A DNA stretch of 64,000 bases from Brucella pecoris. Lineage in GTDB: Bacteria; Pseudomonadota; Alphaproteobacteria; Rhizobiales; Rhizobiaceae. Positions 8,466-17,652 of the stretch are shown piece after piece. The position numbers and the translations under genes are program-made. Below the pieces are notes generated by a model. It was not told the origin of the DNA and ran no database searches. It saw only the letters and a program-made list of their open reading frames with translations. How positions within the stretch are numbered: position 1 is the stretch's first letter; each line of letters starts with the position of its first letter. The stretch covers positions 62,001-126,000 of the forward strand of contig NZ_VEWK01000008.1 in NCBI RefSeq assembly GCF_006376675.1, in the 5' to 3' direction.

Positions 8466-9074
8466 ATGCGTAAAATATTCCTTGCCGTCCTCGTCTCCCT
8501 GCTTGGCACATCTGCATCCTATGCTGCACCGGCACCAACGACCGAAACGATCATCCTCATCCGTCACGGAGAAAAGCCGCAGGGCGGCATGGGGCAGCTT
8601 GGTTGTCGGGGGCTTAATCGCTCTTTGAAACTGCCCGCAGTCATTGCACAGGATTTCGGCAAGCCTGATGCCATTTTTGCGCCCGATCCTGCGAAGGAAA
8701 AGAAGGATAAAGGTATTTCCTATGCCTATAACCGTCCGCTGGCGACGGTGGAGCCGACTGCCATCCGTTTTGGAATGCCGGTCGATACGCGCTTTGGCTA
8801 TGACGAGATCGGCAAGCTGCAGGCGGCGCTTGAGCAGCCGCAATACAGCAATGCGACGATACTGGTCGGCTGGGAACACAAGCAGCTTTTCAAGCTGGCC
8901 AGAAATCTGCTGAAGGACAATGGCGGCGACAAGGCCGCGGTGCCGAAATGGCGCGGCGATGATTTTGACAGTATCTACGTGCTGCACATCCGGCGCGGTG
9001 ACGGGCATGTGAGTGCCCGTTTCGAACGATTGAACGAAGGGTTGGATGGGCAGCCGGAAAGCTGCCCGAGCTGA
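8466..9074 (+). CDS. Exported histidine phosphatase-like protein
   Basis: This protein of about 202 residues has a signal peptide (MRKIFLAVLVSLLGTSASYA, cut before APAPT) and the phosphoglycerate mutase/histidine phosphatase motif LIRHGEKPQ near the mature N-terminus. A second conserved element, LVGWEHKQLFKLA, resembles the region bearing the second catalytic histidine. The family acts on phosphate esters or anhydrides; the substrate is unknown. The signal peptide argues for ATG 8466 rather than the in-frame 8445. It is inserted, on the opposite strand, between engB and argB. Confidence 0.75.
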   Translation: MRKIFLAVLVSLLGTSASYAAPAPTTETIILIRHGEKPQGGMGQLGCRGLNRSLKLPAVIAQDFGKPDAIFAPDPAKEKKDKGISYAYNRPLATVEPTAIRFGMPVDTRFGYDEIGKLQAALEQPQYSNATILVGWEHKQLFKLARNLLKDNGGDKAAVPKWRGDDFDSIYVLHIRRGDGHVSARFERLNEGLDGQPESCPS

Positions 9075-9077
9075 TTA

Positions 9078-9800
9078 TCAGTATTCTTTCAGCAGCAGTG
9101 CAATTGCTGCACGCAGCTCGTCGAAACCTTCGCCTTTTTCCGACGATGTCGCGATGATACCGGGAAAGCAGGCGGCGCGCTTGTAGGTCAGCTTGTGCGT
9201 TTCTTCTATCAGGCGCGGTACGCCCGCAGGCTTGATCTTGTCGATCTTGGTCAGCACGATCTGATAGGACACAGCCGCCTTGTCGAGAAGGTCGAGCACT
9301 TCCGCGTCGTTCTTCTTGATGCCATGGCGGGCATCGATCAGCACATAGACGCGTTTCAGCGTGGTGCGTCCTCGCAGATAATCGAACACCAGGCGCGTCC
9401 AGGCATCAACTTGTGCTTTCGGAGCCTCGGCAAAGCCGTAGCCCGGCATGTCGACCAATGCCAGCGGCGGCAGATCGCCGTTTTCGCCGGAATAGCCGTC
9501 TGGCACGAAATAGTTCAGTTCCTGCGTGCGGCCCGGTGTATTGGACGTACGCGCAAGGCCCTTTTTGTTGACGAGCGCGTTGATGAGCGAAGACTTGCCG
9601 ACATTGGAGCGGCCTGCAAAGGCGATCTCCACCGGACCTTCGGGCGGCAGGAAATTCATCGACGGGACGCCGCGAATGAAAATCCATGATTTCTTGAAGA
9701 GCAGGCGTCCTTCCTCGGCGAGTGCCGCCTGGGCTTCCCGGACCGCGTCTGCCGCTGCCTGAGCGGCCTCGATCGCCGCCTGCTTCTTATCCTGCTCGCT
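9078..9800 (-). CDS. engB: Ribosome biogenesis GTP-binding protein EngB/YihA/YsxC
   Basis: This TrmE-Era-EngA-EngB-type GTPase is needed for large-subunit ribosome assembly. G1 [10 protein letters not shown]2 TPGRTQ, G3 DMPGYG, G4 TKID and G5 SSEKG are all present. The frame stays open to 9881, but the only candidates are TTG codons: the one at 9881 lies within the T-run of the yidC terminator, so I chose TTG 9800 (about 240 residues), preceded by CGGGA. The N-terminal Ala-rich helical extension before [10 protein letters not shown] is typical of rhizobial members. It is downstream of yidC on the same strand. The start is uncertain; the identity is not. Confidence 0.85.
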   Translation of the reverse strand, partial: SEQDKKQAAIEAAQAAADAVREAQAALAEEGRLLFKKSWIFIRGVPSMNFLPPEGPVEIAFAGRSNVGKSSLINALVNKKGLARTSNTPGRTQELNYFVPDGYSGENGDLPPLALVDMPGYGFAEAPKAQVDAWTRLVFDYLRGRTTLKRVYVLIDARHGIKKNDAEVLDLLDKAAVSYQIVLTKIDKIKPAGVPRLIEETHKLTYKRAACFPGIIATSSEKGEGFDELRAAIALLLKEY

Positions 9801-9879
9801 CAATGGTTCTGTCCCGGTCGGTATGTTCTCTTGCGTACACGCATCAATGTTATGAGCTGCATTGTCAACATGACGGCAC

Positions 9880-9903
9880 AAAAAACCCCGCCGAAGCGGG
9901 GTT
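9880..9903 (-). terminator. Terminator of the rpmH-rnpA-yidC operon
   Basis: On the minus strand the sequence reads AACCCCGC-TTCG-GCGGGGTTTTTT, a GC-rich stem capped by a stable TTCG tetraloop with a T-run, 10 nt after the yidC stop. Confidence 0.9.
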
Positions 9904-9912
9904 CTTTCAAGT

Positions 9913-11736
9913 CTATTTCTTCGCTTCTTTCGGCTTTCGCTTGAAGAGGCCCTTGAGATTATCGAAGAGCTCGATCTTCACGCCCTGGCGCTTCATGATG
10001 ACGCCCTGCTGGGTGATGGAGAGCAGGTTGTTCCACGCCCAGTAGATCACCAGACCGGCCGGGAACGAAGCCAGCATGAAAGTGAAGATCACTGGCATCC
10101 AGGTGAAGATGGCTGCCTGCGTCGGATCCGGCGGCGTCGGGTTCATGCGCATCTGCAGGAACATCGTGATGCCCATCAGGAGCGGCCAGACGCCGATCAT
10201 CAGGAAGTGCGGCACGGTGTAAGGCAGAAGACCGAACAGGTTGAAGAGCGAGGTCGGATCGGGTGCGGCAAGATCATGAATCCAGCCAAAGAACGGCGCG
10301 TGACGCATTTCGATGGTGACATACAGAACCTTATACAAGGCGAAGAACACCGGAATCTGCACCACCACCGGCCAGCAACCGGCCAGAGGATTGATCTTCT
10401 CCTGCTTGTAGAGTTGCATCATCTCCTGCTGCTGCTTCATCTTGTCATCCGCATATTTTTCGCGGATTTCAGTCAGCTTCGGCTGCACCAGCTTCATGCG
10501 CGCCATCGACTTGTACGACTTGTTGGCAAGCGGGAAGAACAGACCCTTCAGCAGAACGGTGACGACCAGAATGGCGACGCCGAAATTGCCCGAGAATTTG
10601 TAGATCCAGTCGATGAGATAGAACATCGGCTTGGTGATGAAGTAGAACCAGCCCCAGTCGATCAGGAGTTCGAACTGCTTAATGCCAAGCTTTTCTTCAT
10701 AGTTCTTGATGTTGGAAACCACTTTTGCACCGGCGAAGACGTGGTTTTTCAGCGTCTGTGCCTGGCCGGGTGCGATGGTCATCGGTGCGCCGAGGAAGTC
10801 GGTCTGATAGCGCGGACGATCATTGGTAAAGTGCGAGAAACGACCGGTGAACTTTTCGTCCTGTGGCGGTACGAGCGTTGCGGCCCAGTATTTGTCGGTG
10901 ATGCCGAGCCAGCCGCCCATGACGTCCTTGAACGAGATGTCCTTGTCGTCTTCGACCTTGGAATATTTGATTTCCTGCAGGCCGTCCTGCCCCATGACGC
11001 CGATCAGGCCTTCATGAAGCACATAGGTCGCGCTTGCATGTTCCGGCTGATTGAAGCGGGTCACGCGGCCATAGGAAGCCAGCGAGATCGGTGCGCCGGT
11101 ATTGTTGGTGATGGTGTCTTCAACGGCGAACATATAGGCGTCGTCAACCGAGATGACGCGCTTGAACGTGATGTTCTTCTCGTTGGTATAGGTCAGCGTG
11201 ACCGGCGTGGCTTGGGTCAACTTGTTGTTGCCCTCCACGGTCCAGACAGTGTTCGGACCCGGAACCGGGCCGGTCGTGTCATTGCCGGTGAAGCCGAGTT
11301 CAACGAAATAGCCCTGCTTCAGCGCCGAGGGTGCGAGCAGTTCGATATTCGGAGAATTGTCGTCGACGGTCTCGTGATAATTCTTGAGGAAGAGATCATC
11401 GAGGCGCGCGCCGGTCAGGTTGATCGAACCGCGCAGCGAAGGCGTATCGATTTCGACGCGCTGCGTCTGGGCAATGGCTGCTTCACGGGTCAGCGTGCCG
11501 CCTGCGGCTGCAACATCGCCGTGGCCGGGTATGTTCCCGGAGGTGGCGGGCATCTGCGGCGTGTCGCCACTTTGAGCCTGCTGTTGCGTCGCCTGTTGTT
11601 TCTGTTGCTGCTGCTCCTCAATGCGCGCCTGCTCCCGCTGGGCTTCCGTTTTGGGACCCAGATAAAACACTTGCCACAGCGTTAGCACGAGGATGGACAG
11701 GGCAATGGTGATGAAGAAATTGCGATTATTTTCCAT
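9913..11736 (-). CDS. yidC: Membrane protein insertase YidC
   Basis: This 607-residue Oxa1/YidC insertase acts with SecYEG or alone to insert and fold inner-membrane proteins. It has an N-terminal membrane anchor ([20 protein letters not shown]), a Gln-rich linker, a large periplasmic beta-sandwich domain (~100-350) and the C-terminal five-helix core including [21 protein letters not shown] and the cytosolic [18 protein letters not shown] hairpin; a basic tail ([12 protein letters not shown]) ends the protein. ATG 11736 is chosen because AGGA stands seven bases upstream and MENNRN is the family start. It overlaps rnpA by 11 nt. Confidence 0.96.
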   Translation of the reverse strand: MENNRNFFITIALSILVLTLWQVFYLGPKTEAQREQARIEEQQQQKQQATQQQAQSGDTPQMPATSGNIPGHGDVAAAGGTLTREAAIAQTQRVEIDTPSLRGSINLTGARLDDLFLKNYHETVDDNSPNIELLAPSALKQGYFVELGFTGNDTTGPVPGPNTVWTVEGNNKLTQATPVTLTYTNEKNITFKRVISVDDAYMFAVEDTITNNTGAPISLASYGRVTRFNQPEHASATYVLHEGLIGVMGQDGLQEIKYSKVEDDKDISFKDVMGGWLGITDKYWAATLVPPQDEKFTGRFSHFTNDRPRYQTDFLGAPMTIAPGQAQTLKNHVFAGAKVVSNIKNYEEKLGIKQFELLIDWGWFYFITKPMFYLIDWIYKFSGNFGVAILVVTVLLKGLFFPLANKSYKSMARMKLVQPKLTEIREKYADDKMKQQQEMMQLYKQEKINPLAGCWPVVVQIPVFFALYKVLYVTIEMRHAPFFGWIHDLAAPDPTSLFNLFGLLPYTVPHFLMIGVWPLLMGITMFLQMRMNPTPPDPTQAAIFTWMPVIFTFMLASFPAGLVIYWAWNNLLSITQQGVIMKRQGVKIELFDNLKGLFKRKPKEAKK

Positions 11737-12151
11737 TGACGGGTCCTGATTCCGGTCTTTCCGTTCGGCGTTTCCCATCGCCCCGCCGTTCACCCTTTGC
11801 CTTGATGCGGCGGGAGAGTTCTTCGGTCAGTCGCGAAAAGGGCGCAGTGAGGGCTTGCTCGCGCGCTACGATCACATAGTCGGTCGAAGGCGCCATGTCA
11901 CGCCCTGCGTGACAACGAACCGCTTCTCGCAGCCTGCGGCGGATGCGGTTTCGTATCACGGCGTTGCCGTTTTTCTTTGTTACGGTGAAACCGGCACGGG
12001 GTTTTTCGCCGATTTTGGCGGTTTGCGATTCTTCTTCGGTCCGCTCGCGGACTTCGAGAAGAAACAGTGGACCACGTCGCTTTTCACCATTCCTCAAAGC
12101 CAAAAACTCCGCTCTCTTGCGAAGGCGGAGTATTTGTTTCGGCTTGTTCAT
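11726..12151 (-). CDS. rnpA: Ribonuclease P protein component
   Basis: This 141-residue basic protein binds the RNase P RNA and helps process tRNA 5' ends. The RNR signature is visible as [15 protein letters not shown], preceded by [14 protein letters not shown]. It starts [16 protein letters not shown], typical of the family. It lies 34 nt downstream of rpmH and its end overlaps the yidC start by 11 nt, the classical rpmH-rnpA-yidC gene order. The C-terminus is longer than in E. coli and very basic. Confidence 0.94.
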   Translation of the reverse strand: MNKPKQILRLRKRAEFLALRNGEKRRGPLFLLEVRERTEEESQTAKIGEKPRAGFTVTKKNGNAVIRNRIRRRLREAVRCHAGRDMAPSTDYVIVAREQALTAPFSRLTEELSRRIKAKGERRGDGKRRTERPESGPVNGK

Positions 12152-12185
12152 ATCTTCATTCACCGCGCGACAGCGCGGGAAAAGA

Positions 12186-12320
12186 TTAAGCGGAAAGCCG
12201 CTTACGGCCGCGCGAACGGCGAGCAGCAAGAACCTTGCGGCCGCCGGTGGTTGCCATGCGTGCACGGAAACCGTGGCGACGCTTGCGGACGATCTTGGAT
12301 GGCTGGTAAGTGCGCTTCAT
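12186..12320 (-). CDS. rpmH: 50S ribosomal protein L34
   Basis: This 44-residue protein begins [20 protein letters not shown] and ends with the GRKRLSA type tail, the complete L34 signature. It is the first gene of the rpmH-rnpA-yidC operon. Being only 135 nt long, it is easily missed. The ribosome site is weak (TATTAAATAA before the ATG). Confidence 0.97.
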   Translation of the reverse strand: MKRTYQPSKIVRKRRHGFRARMATTGGRKVLAARRSRGRKRLSA

Positions 12321-12369
12321 TTATTTAATACCGCGGTGTGCGGCCCTTCTTAATTCTGTTTTTCCGTTG

Positions 12370-12419
12370 AACACGATCTTGTCCGAAACCATTTTTCACT
12401 TTTCGGGATCATGTTCTAT
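12370..12419. repeat. Interspersed palindromic repeat upstream of rpmH
   Basis: A degenerate palindrome, GATCTTGTCCGAAACC followed by ATTTTTCACTTTTCGGGATC, belongs to the same family as the copies at 1442 and 20667. It lies 50-100 nt upstream of rpmH, so it may be within or next to the promoter. Confidence 0.75.
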
Positions 12420-12540
12420 TGAACAGGAGCTGGTTCTTGTCCCGGCAGTGGACAGCACAAAACCATCCGTAAACCGCGCGGGCGAACGTGACGCGGCTTA
12501 TAGGGGGAGGGGGGCAAAGAGTCAATGGTGATGGGCGCTA

Positions 12541-12587
12541 AAGCTTGTCTCCCAAAAGTGGGAACCGGTTTTGGGATAAAGACATGC
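12541..12587. repeat. Interspersed palindromic repeat
   Basis: GTCTCCCAAAAGTGGGAACC-GGTTTTGGGATAAAGACATG is a palindrome of the sub-type also seen at 21706-21795 and 57344-57394 (CATGTCTTTATCCC arm). It ends close to the 3' end of the SnoaL-like gene. Confidence 0.8.
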
Positions 12588-12596
12588 CTGATATGA

Positions 12597-12980
12597 TCAC
12601 AGTTGCGCTTCAATCGCTGCCTTGTCGATGACCGACCAGACATTCCTTATCAGTGTGTTCTCGAATTCATAGAAAACATTCTCGGCGAACTGGATTCGTT
12701 TGCCGTTGACCGGAAGCCCAAACAGCATCGCCTTCGGCGTACAGTCGAATTGAAGGCGGCTGGCGATATGGGGCGGTTCGCTGACAAGCAGCTCAATGTT
12801 GAAGCGCAGATCGGGAATCGCCTCGAAATCCTGTTCCAGCATCGTGCGGTAGCCGCCAAGTCCCAAAGGTCGGTCGTTATGCGTTGCCGCCTCGTGGACA
12901 TAAAGCCCGAGGTTGTCCCAATCCTGCCGGTTCAGGCATGCAATATAGTCGCGATATATCTCTGCGAGTGGTTCCGACAT
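12597..12980 (-). CDS. SnoaL-like / ester cyclase family protein
   Basis: This 127-residue single-domain protein has the NTF2-like alpha+beta barrel signature of the SnoaL-like ester cyclase family: YRDYIACLNRQDWDNLGLYVHEAATHNDRPLGLGGYRTM and then FEAIPDLRFNIELLVSEPPHIASRLQFDCTPKAMLFG. Such proteins range from polyketide cyclases to small hydrolases or isomerases, and most chromosomal copies have no assigned substrate. It is monocistronic, flanked by a palindromic repeat and a divergent RidA-family gene. Confidence 0.8.
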   Translation of the reverse strand: MSEPLAEIYRDYIACLNRQDWDNLGLYVHEAATHNDRPLGLGGYRTMLEQDFEAIPDLRFNIELLVSEPPHIASRLQFDCTPKAMLFGLPVNGKRIQFAENVFYEFENTLIRNVWSVIDKAAIEAQL

Positions 12981-13124
12981 GATCCTCCTCCTCTTTTTAC
13001 TGAAATTGCATCATTCAGGCGGGTAATGGCATTGCCAAAGCAAACTAGGGCTTTAATAAGGATGCGCAACATTTTCACATGCGGGACCATTTCCGCAGAA
13101 GAGCATTATTGAGAGGAGTTCACC

Positions 13125-13469
13125 ATGAGCATCCGTCGCATCGGAGTCGGCCCGCGCATGAGCCAGGCCGTTGTTCACGGTAACACCGTTTATCTCGCCG
13201 GTCAGGTGGGAAATCCGGGGGCCAGCGTCACCGAACAGACCAAGGCCGTTCTGGCCGAGGTGGACCGTCTTCTCAAGGAAGTGGGTTCCGACAAGACCAA
13301 AATCCTTCAAGCCATCATCTGGCTCGCCGACATGAAGGACTTTGCCGAAATGAACGCTGTCTGGGACGCATGGGTCGATCCGGCACACACACCAGCCCGC
13401 GCCACCGGCGAAGCAGCGCTGGCAACGCCTGACTACAAGGTTGAAATCATCATCACCGCTGCGGTGTAA
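13125..13469 (+). CDS. RidA/YjgF/UK114 family protein
   Basis: This 114-residue cytoplasmic protein is of the Rid family, which hydrolyses reactive enamine/imine intermediates such as 2-aminoacrylate. The conserved HTPARATGEA segment carries the arginine (Arg92) that anchors the imino acid carboxylate in active members. GNTVYLAGQVG and KTKILQAIIWLADMKDFAEMNAVWDAW also match the family. It has a strong GAGAGGAG ribosome site and its own terminator. It is not the archetypal RidA subgroup, so the exact activity is uncertain. Confidence 0.88.
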   Translation: MSIRRIGVGPRMSQAVVHGNTVYLAGQVGNPGASVTEQTKAVLAEVDRLLKEVGSDKTKILQAIIWLADMKDFAEMNAVWDAWVDPAHTPARATGEAALATPDYKVEIIITAAV

Positions 13470-13486
13470 TTTCTTCATATCGATGC

Positions 13487-13521
13487 AAACCCCGTCGAAA
13501 TTTCGGTTTCGGCGGGGGTTT
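13487..13521 (+). terminator. Terminator after the RidA-family gene
   Basis: AAACCCCG pairs with CGGGGGTTT around an A/T-rich stem-loop (TCGAAA/TTTCGG), followed by TTTCT. It lies 18 nt after the stop codon. Confidence 0.75.
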
Positions 13522-13523
13522 CT

Positions 13524-13628
13524 AGAGCGGTTCCAGTTAAAACGGAATCAGTAGAACCGCTCTATCCTTTTGTTTTGACGCATTATCCTACGCAAAACCG
13601 CTTCGCACTTTTGCTGGAAATGCTCTAT
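13524..13628. repeat. Compound interspersed palindromic repeat
   Basis: Two modules are joined: AGAGCGGTTCCAGTT-ACTGATTC-AGAACCGCTCT and GCATTATCCTACGCAAAACC-GCTTCGCACTTTTGCTGGAAATGCTCT. The right end contains the TAG stop codon (13625-13627) of the minus-strand DUF4105 gene. The same two-module structure is seen at 25028-25132 and 52102-52249. Confidence 0.85.
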
Positions 13629-14626
13629 TTGCGGATTCGTTCCGAAAAGCCGTCGCGTCCGCCTGCCAGCGCTCTTGCATCGATCGACGCGCGTTCCCGT
13701 GTTTCCTCCAGCGTGCCGCCATTTTCGATCCAGCCGTGATCGTGCAGATAGCCGGGCAGGTAGCCCGACAGGAGAATGCGGTAATCGAACGGGAAAGTCG
13801 GGTCCAGCACGCGCGCCATGTGGAAGATGATCGTGGTGCAGTTCGCCGTCAGCGTATTGTAGAATTTCGGCTGTTCAGCCAGTTGATTGCCAAGCTCCAC
13901 ATAGGACAGGAAGAGTTCGCGCGCGCCTGCCTGCGGCAGTTTCACGCGATAGCGATAGACGTTTTCCTTGCGGACATTGGTGCGCAGATAGATGATGTCG
14001 CGCTCTTCGGCGGCAATCATCGCCAGCTCATATTTGCGGAAGAAACCGGCAATCGGCGAATAAACCTCATGGTGTTCGCGGCGGATCTCACCGGAAAAGA
14101 CCACATGGCGACCATCCTCAAACCCGAATGACAGAAGCGTGTGGGCGATTGCAGGGCCTGACCAGTAGGAAAGAAAGACGTCCACGGACGTGATCTTGCT
14201 GAGGTCGTAGCTTTCCTCTTTCCAGTTGGGCGTAAAATCTTCCGTTGTCCGCCAGATGAAGTCGCGGACATTGGAAAGGGTGACAATGTCGCCATTGATC
14301 TGCCCCGTTACCGTGCGGGCGACATCGGGCGCCCATATACGGTTGAGGGATGGGCGCACCGTCGACCATGCCCCCAGCATCACCAGCGCCAGAAGGCAGA
14401 AGACCAGTCGCCTGCGCCAACAGCTATAATGTCTTTCGCCCGCAATCACCCCCAGCGCGATCAGAAGCCAGACGGCGATGACCGATCCGCGCACGGCGTC
14501 GCCGAAGGGCAACTGGAACCACATGGCAAAGCTGGCCCATATCGCAAAGATAAGGGCGAATAAAATGAAGACGAATTTGCCTGCGATGCGGACGGGAGCC
14601 GATTTCAGGAGAGAAGACATATGCAT
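13625..14626 (-). CDS. DUF4105 family membrane protein
   Basis: This 333-residue protein has three hydrophobic segments in the first ~100 residues (IAGKFVFILFALIFAIWASFAMW, GSVIAVWLLIALGVIAG, LVFCLLALVMLGAW) and then a soluble domain with the DUF4105 signature: SWSG-type SYWSGPAIAHTLLSFGF, FYNTLTANCTTIIFHM and FDYRILLSGYLPGYLHD. The Asn-Cys-Thr-Thr motif is conserved in the family and may be catalytic, but the function is unknown. Two ATGs six bases apart (14626, 14620) could start it. Its stop codon lies in a palindromic repeat. Confidence 0.85.
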   Translation of the reverse strand: MHMSSLLKSAPVRIAGKFVFILFALIFAIWASFAMWFQLPFGDAVRGSVIAVWLLIALGVIAGERHYSCWRRRLVFCLLALVMLGAWSTVRPSLNRIWAPDVARTVTGQINGDIVTLSNVRDFIWRTTEDFTPNWKEESYDLSKITSVDVFLSYWSGPAIAHTLLSFGFEDGRHVVFSGEIRREHHEVYSPIAGFFRKYELAMIAAEERDIIYLRTNVRKENVYRYRVKLPQAGARELFLSYVELGNQLAEQPKFYNTLTANCTTIIFHMARVLDPTFPFDYRILLSGYLPGYLHDHGWIENGGTLEETRERASIDARALAGGRDGFSERIRK

Positions 14627-14785
14627 TCCGTATTCGTCGGTTGCCGCTGTCTGGAATTATTCAGCGTGCGGAAATCGTCGGGATACTGACATGATTTGCA
14701 TCGTCATGTCATGGGGGTATCCCTTAGAATAGGAAATTTAAGTTTCTATATTAGAAACTGTAAAAAGTTGCTCTGCATTTCGGGA

Positions 14786-15460
14786 TTATTTCTTGAGCGC
14801 CATTGCTTCGCCGCGCGGGCGGGCAACAGGCTTGCGGTTGCGGGCGTGCGGGCGCACCAGACGCCACAGAAGCAGCGCGCTGACGATCCCGGCATAGATA
14901 ACCGGTTCGGCGGGCCAGCTCTTTACCGACATGATGAAATGGATGGCGCCGCCCGCTATCGCGACATAAACCAGTCTGTGCAGGCTGTTCCAGCGGCGAC
15001 CGAGTTTACGAATCGACCAGTTGTTGGAGGTGAGCGCCAGCGGCACCAGCAGGACCAGACTGATCATGCCGATGGTGATGAAGGGCCGTCGCACGATATC
15101 GGTAATGATGGCGGAAATATTCAGGCCTTGATCCAGCACCATATAGGTGGCGAAGTGCATCAGCGCATAATAGAAGGCAAGCAGGCCGAGTGCCCGCCGG
15201 TAGCGTAAAAACGCGATGCCGGTCAGGTCACGGATCGGCGTGACCATGAGGGTCAGAATCAGAAAGCGCAGAGCCCAAAGGCCAAGCATGTGTTCGAAGG
15301 TCTTGACCGGATCGGCACCGAGATTGCCGCTTGCGCCCAGATAGAACGTCCAGACTGCCGGAACGAAACCAGCCGCATAGAGCAGCCAGATTTTCCATTC
15401 ACCGGGCCGGGTTGTTTTCTTCCTAGCTGTCTGGTTGCTTGTCTGGGTCGCTGCTGCCAT
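14786..15460 (-). CDS. msrQ: MsrQ, heme-binding subunit of the periplasmic methionine sulfoxide reductase
   Basis: This 224-residue inner-membrane protein has about six transmembrane segments and belongs to the ferric-reductase-like YedZ/MsrQ family, passing electrons from the quinone pool to MsrP. Heme-ligand histidines are visible in YYALMHFATYMVL, NSLHRLVYV and GGAIHFIM. It begins one base after the msrP stop, so the two genes form one operon (msrP first). A lysine/arginine-rich cytoplasmic tail ends the protein. Confidence 0.93.
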   Translation of the reverse strand: MAAATQTSNQTARKKTTRPGEWKIWLLYAAGFVPAVWTFYLGASGNLGADPVKTFEHMLGLWALRFLILTLMVTPIRDLTGIAFLRYRRALGLLAFYYALMHFATYMVLDQGLNISAIITDIVRRPFITIGMISLVLLVPLALTSNNWSIRKLGRRWNSLHRLVYVAIAGGAIHFIMSVKSWPAEPVIYAGIVSALLLWRLVRPHARNRKPVARPRGEAMALKK

Positions 15461-15461
15461 G

Positions 15462-16421
15462 TCAGTAATTCGCTTTCAGGTTCAGGCCCGCATAGAGCGA
15501 CGCGACTTCGTCGCCATAACCGTTGAATGGCAATGTCGGGCGACGGCCCGAGCCGAGAAAGCTGCCTTCGCCGATACGCCGCTCGGTCGCCTGGCTCCAG
15601 CGCGGGTGATCGACCTCCGGGTTCACATTGGCGTAGAAGCCATATTCGTTGGCGGCCTGTTGCTGCCATGAGGTCGGTGGCTGCTTTTCGACAAAGCTGA
15701 TCTTCGTGATCGCCTTGATCCCCTTGAAGCCGTATTTCCACGGCACCACGAGCCGGATGGGCGCGCCGTTTGCATTCGGCAGTGTCTCGCCGTAAAGGCC
15801 GACCGAAAGGATGGTCAGCGGATGGTTGGCCTCATCAAGACGCAGGCCCTCGATATAAGGCCAGTCGAGAACCTGAAAGAGACCGGTCTGGCCCGGCATT
15901 TCTTCCGGTCGCACGAGGCCGGTAAAGGCAATGTATTTGGCGGAACCAAGCGGCTCCACCTGCGACAGAAGACTTGCAAGCGGAAAGCCGATCCAGGGAA
16001 TAACCATCGACCATGCCTCGACGCAACGCATCCGATAGATGCGTTCTTCGAGCGGCATCTTCGCAATCAGGTCCTGAATGTCGAATTCTTTTGGCTGTTT
16101 CACAAGGCCATCGACCGTGAGCTTCCACGGCAGCGGTTTATAACTGCCGGAGTTGGCGGACGGGTCGCTCTTGTCCGTGCCGAACTCGTAGAAGTTGTTA
16201 TAGGTCGTCACCGCGTCCTGCGGGGTCAGTTTTTCATCGACCTTATAGGCGGAAGCCCTGGCCTTGAGCGGTTCAGCGAAGGCGGATGATGCGACACCGG
16301 CAGCGGCCAGCGCACCCGCTCCGACCATGAACGCGCGCCGGTTCAGGTAGAGGTTTTTGGGCGTCACCGCATCATAAGTGAGACGAGCGGATGAAAAACG
16401 CCCAGGTTTGAAGCTGCTCAT
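15462..16421 (-). CDS. msrP: MsrP, molybdopterin methionine sulfoxide reductase catalytic subunit
   Basis: This 319-residue periplasmic Mo-cofactor enzyme reduces methionine sulfoxide in oxidised envelope proteins. A twin-arginine signal is visible ([17 protein letters not shown], residues ~28-44). The sulfite-oxidase fold is marked by [20 protein letters not shown], where the cysteine ligates molybdenum, and [23 protein letters not shown] 16421 is chosen over the upstream TTG at 16439 because a GGGAGTG ribosome site precedes it. It is followed directly by msrQ. Three TGTAAC repeats lie 125-150 nt upstream. Confidence 0.94.
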   Translation of the reverse strand: MSSFKPGRFSSARLTYDAVTPKNLYLNRRAFMVGAGALAAAGVASSAFAEPLKARASAYKVDEKLTPQDAVTTYNNFYEFGTDKSDPSANSGSYKPLPWKLTVDGLVKQPKEFDIQDLIAKMPLEERIYRMRCVEAWSMVIPWIGFPLASLLSQVEPLGSAKYIAFTGLVRPEEMPGQTGLFQVLDWPYIEGLRLDEANHPLTILSVGLYGETLPNANGAPIRLVVPWKYGFKGIKAITKISFVEKQPPTSWQQQAANEYGFYANVNPEVDHPRWSQATERRIGEGSFLGSGRRPTLPFNGYGDEVASLYAGLNLKANY

Positions 16422-16545
16422 GGTCACTCCCACTTCCAAAACAATCGACCCTCAACTTGTAGATACGATCCCACGTAAACGCGTCAAAAGCATGGATAAT
16501 TTGCGAACATGATGTTGTTCACGCATTGTTGAAGCTGCGTGAAAT

Positions 16546-16572
16546 TGTAACAGAATTGTAACACGATGTAAC
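16546..16572. promoter_or_regulatory. Three TGTAAC direct repeats upstream of msrP
   Basis: TGTAAC occurs at 16546, 16557 and 16567, spaced 11 and 10 bp, that is, one helical turn. This is the geometry of OmpR/PhoB-type response-regulator sites. It lies in the divergent region between msrP and the esterase gene and could act on either. E. coli msrPQ is controlled by the HprSR two-component system, which makes such a site plausible; the regulator here is not identified. Confidence 0.45.
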
Positions 16573-16628
16573 TTTTCGTGCGTTCTGCCATATTCTCGCT
16601 AAAACTCGGCTGTTAACGGCATTATATT

Positions 16629-16660
16629 CGTGCATCCCGAAAGAGCCTGAAGCAATTTCG
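16629..16660. repeat. Degenerate fragment of the interspersed palindrome
   Basis: TGCATCCCGAAAGAGCCTGAAGCAATTTCG resembles the left half of the family consensus with several changes. It is in the msrP/esterase intergenic region. Confidence 0.45.
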
Positions 16661-16765
16661 AACAGATGTGTCGGGTCATGTGATTATCGCCGGCAGGGGT
16701 GGGGACGCACCCGGGAAGAGCTGCCTTCAAACCTTCGTTAACGTCTCATTGGCTATGTTGAGATC

Positions 16766-17644
16766 ATGGTAAAGAAGATGTTTATTGCCGCTTTGGCGGC
16801 GGCTGCACTCACGGTGACGGCTGGCTCGGTTTTGGCCGAAGGACAGCCCGTTTCGACGAACGGTCAGGGCAAGGTTCTGAACGCTATTGCCGCGTCGATG
16901 AAGGAAGAGCAGGGTGCTCCGAAGCTTGGTGAAGGCGTGACAATGCGCGAGAAGAAGATGGATACGCAAACCACCCCTGAACAGAATTTCTCGCGCAGCA
17001 AGCAGTTCATCCACCGCTTCTACAAGCCGGAAAAGGCTTCGAATGAACTGGTGATTCTGCTGCATGGTTCGGGCGGGAATGAAACCAGCCTTGTACCACT
17101 GGCTTCCAGGATATGGCCGCGCGCCACATTGCTCGGCATTCGTGGCCGCGTGATGCAGGATGGCGGTACGCGCTGGTACAAGCGCATCTCGCCGGTCAAG
17201 TTCGACCAGAAGGACGTTAAGCTCGAAGCCAATGCCTTCGTGACTTTTCTCACCCGTCTGGCCGACGAAAAGGACCTTGATCTTACCCATGCAACTTTCG
17301 TGGGCTATTCGAATGGCGCCAATCTTCTGGCTGCAACCATGATACTTCACCCCGATCTGGTGAAACGCGCTATCCTGATGCGCTCGATGCCGGTTCTGGA
17401 CAATGCTCCGGTCGCCAATCTGAGCAAGACGCGTGTTCTGACGATTACGGGCGACGAGGACAAACTCTATTCACCGTTTGCGCCAGCGCTTTCCGCACTG
17501 CTGCGCTCCGGCGGCGCGCGCGTCGATGCCCGCACGATCGACGCGGATCATATGCTGGGTGAAAAGGATATCGCTGCCATCAGTCAATGGGTAGCATCGC
17601 TGGGACCAGATGGAGCGCCAGCGGTTTCTATGAAAGCGAAGTGA
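16766..17644 (+). CDS. Exported alpha/beta hydrolase (phospholipase/carboxylesterase type)
   Basis: This 292-residue protein has a signal peptide (MVKKMFIAALAAAALTVTAGSVLA). After a linker of about 65 residues comes an alpha/beta-hydrolase domain with the oxyanion motif VILLHGSGGNE, the nucleophile elbow FVGYSNGANL, an acid in TITGDEDKLY and the catalytic histidine in DADHMLGEKD. The domain is of the carboxylesterase/lysophospholipase type; the substrate is unknown. The gene ends against the G-rich octamer array at 17653 and is convergent with the dehydrogenase gene. Confidence 0.82.
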   Translation: MVKKMFIAALAAAALTVTAGSVLAEGQPVSTNGQGKVLNAIAASMKEEQGAPKLGEGVTMREKKMDTQTTPEQNFSRSKQFIHRFYKPEKASNELVILLHGSGGNETSLVPLASRIWPRATLLGIRGRVMQDGGTRWYKRISPVKFDQKDVKLEANAFVTFLTRLADEKDLDLTHATFVGYSNGANLLAATMILHPDLVKRAILMRSMPVLDNAPVANLSKTRVLTITGDEDKLYSPFAPALSALLRSGGARVDARTIDADHMLGEKDIAAISQWVASLGPDGAPAVSMKAK

Positions 17645-17652
17645 GTTCAGTA

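Noticed and set aside
12186..12596. Replication origin next to rpmH
   Set aside because: rpmH-rnpA lies near oriC in many bacteria, but no DnaA-box cluster, dnaA or parAB is seen and in alphaproteobacteria the origin is usually elsewhere.
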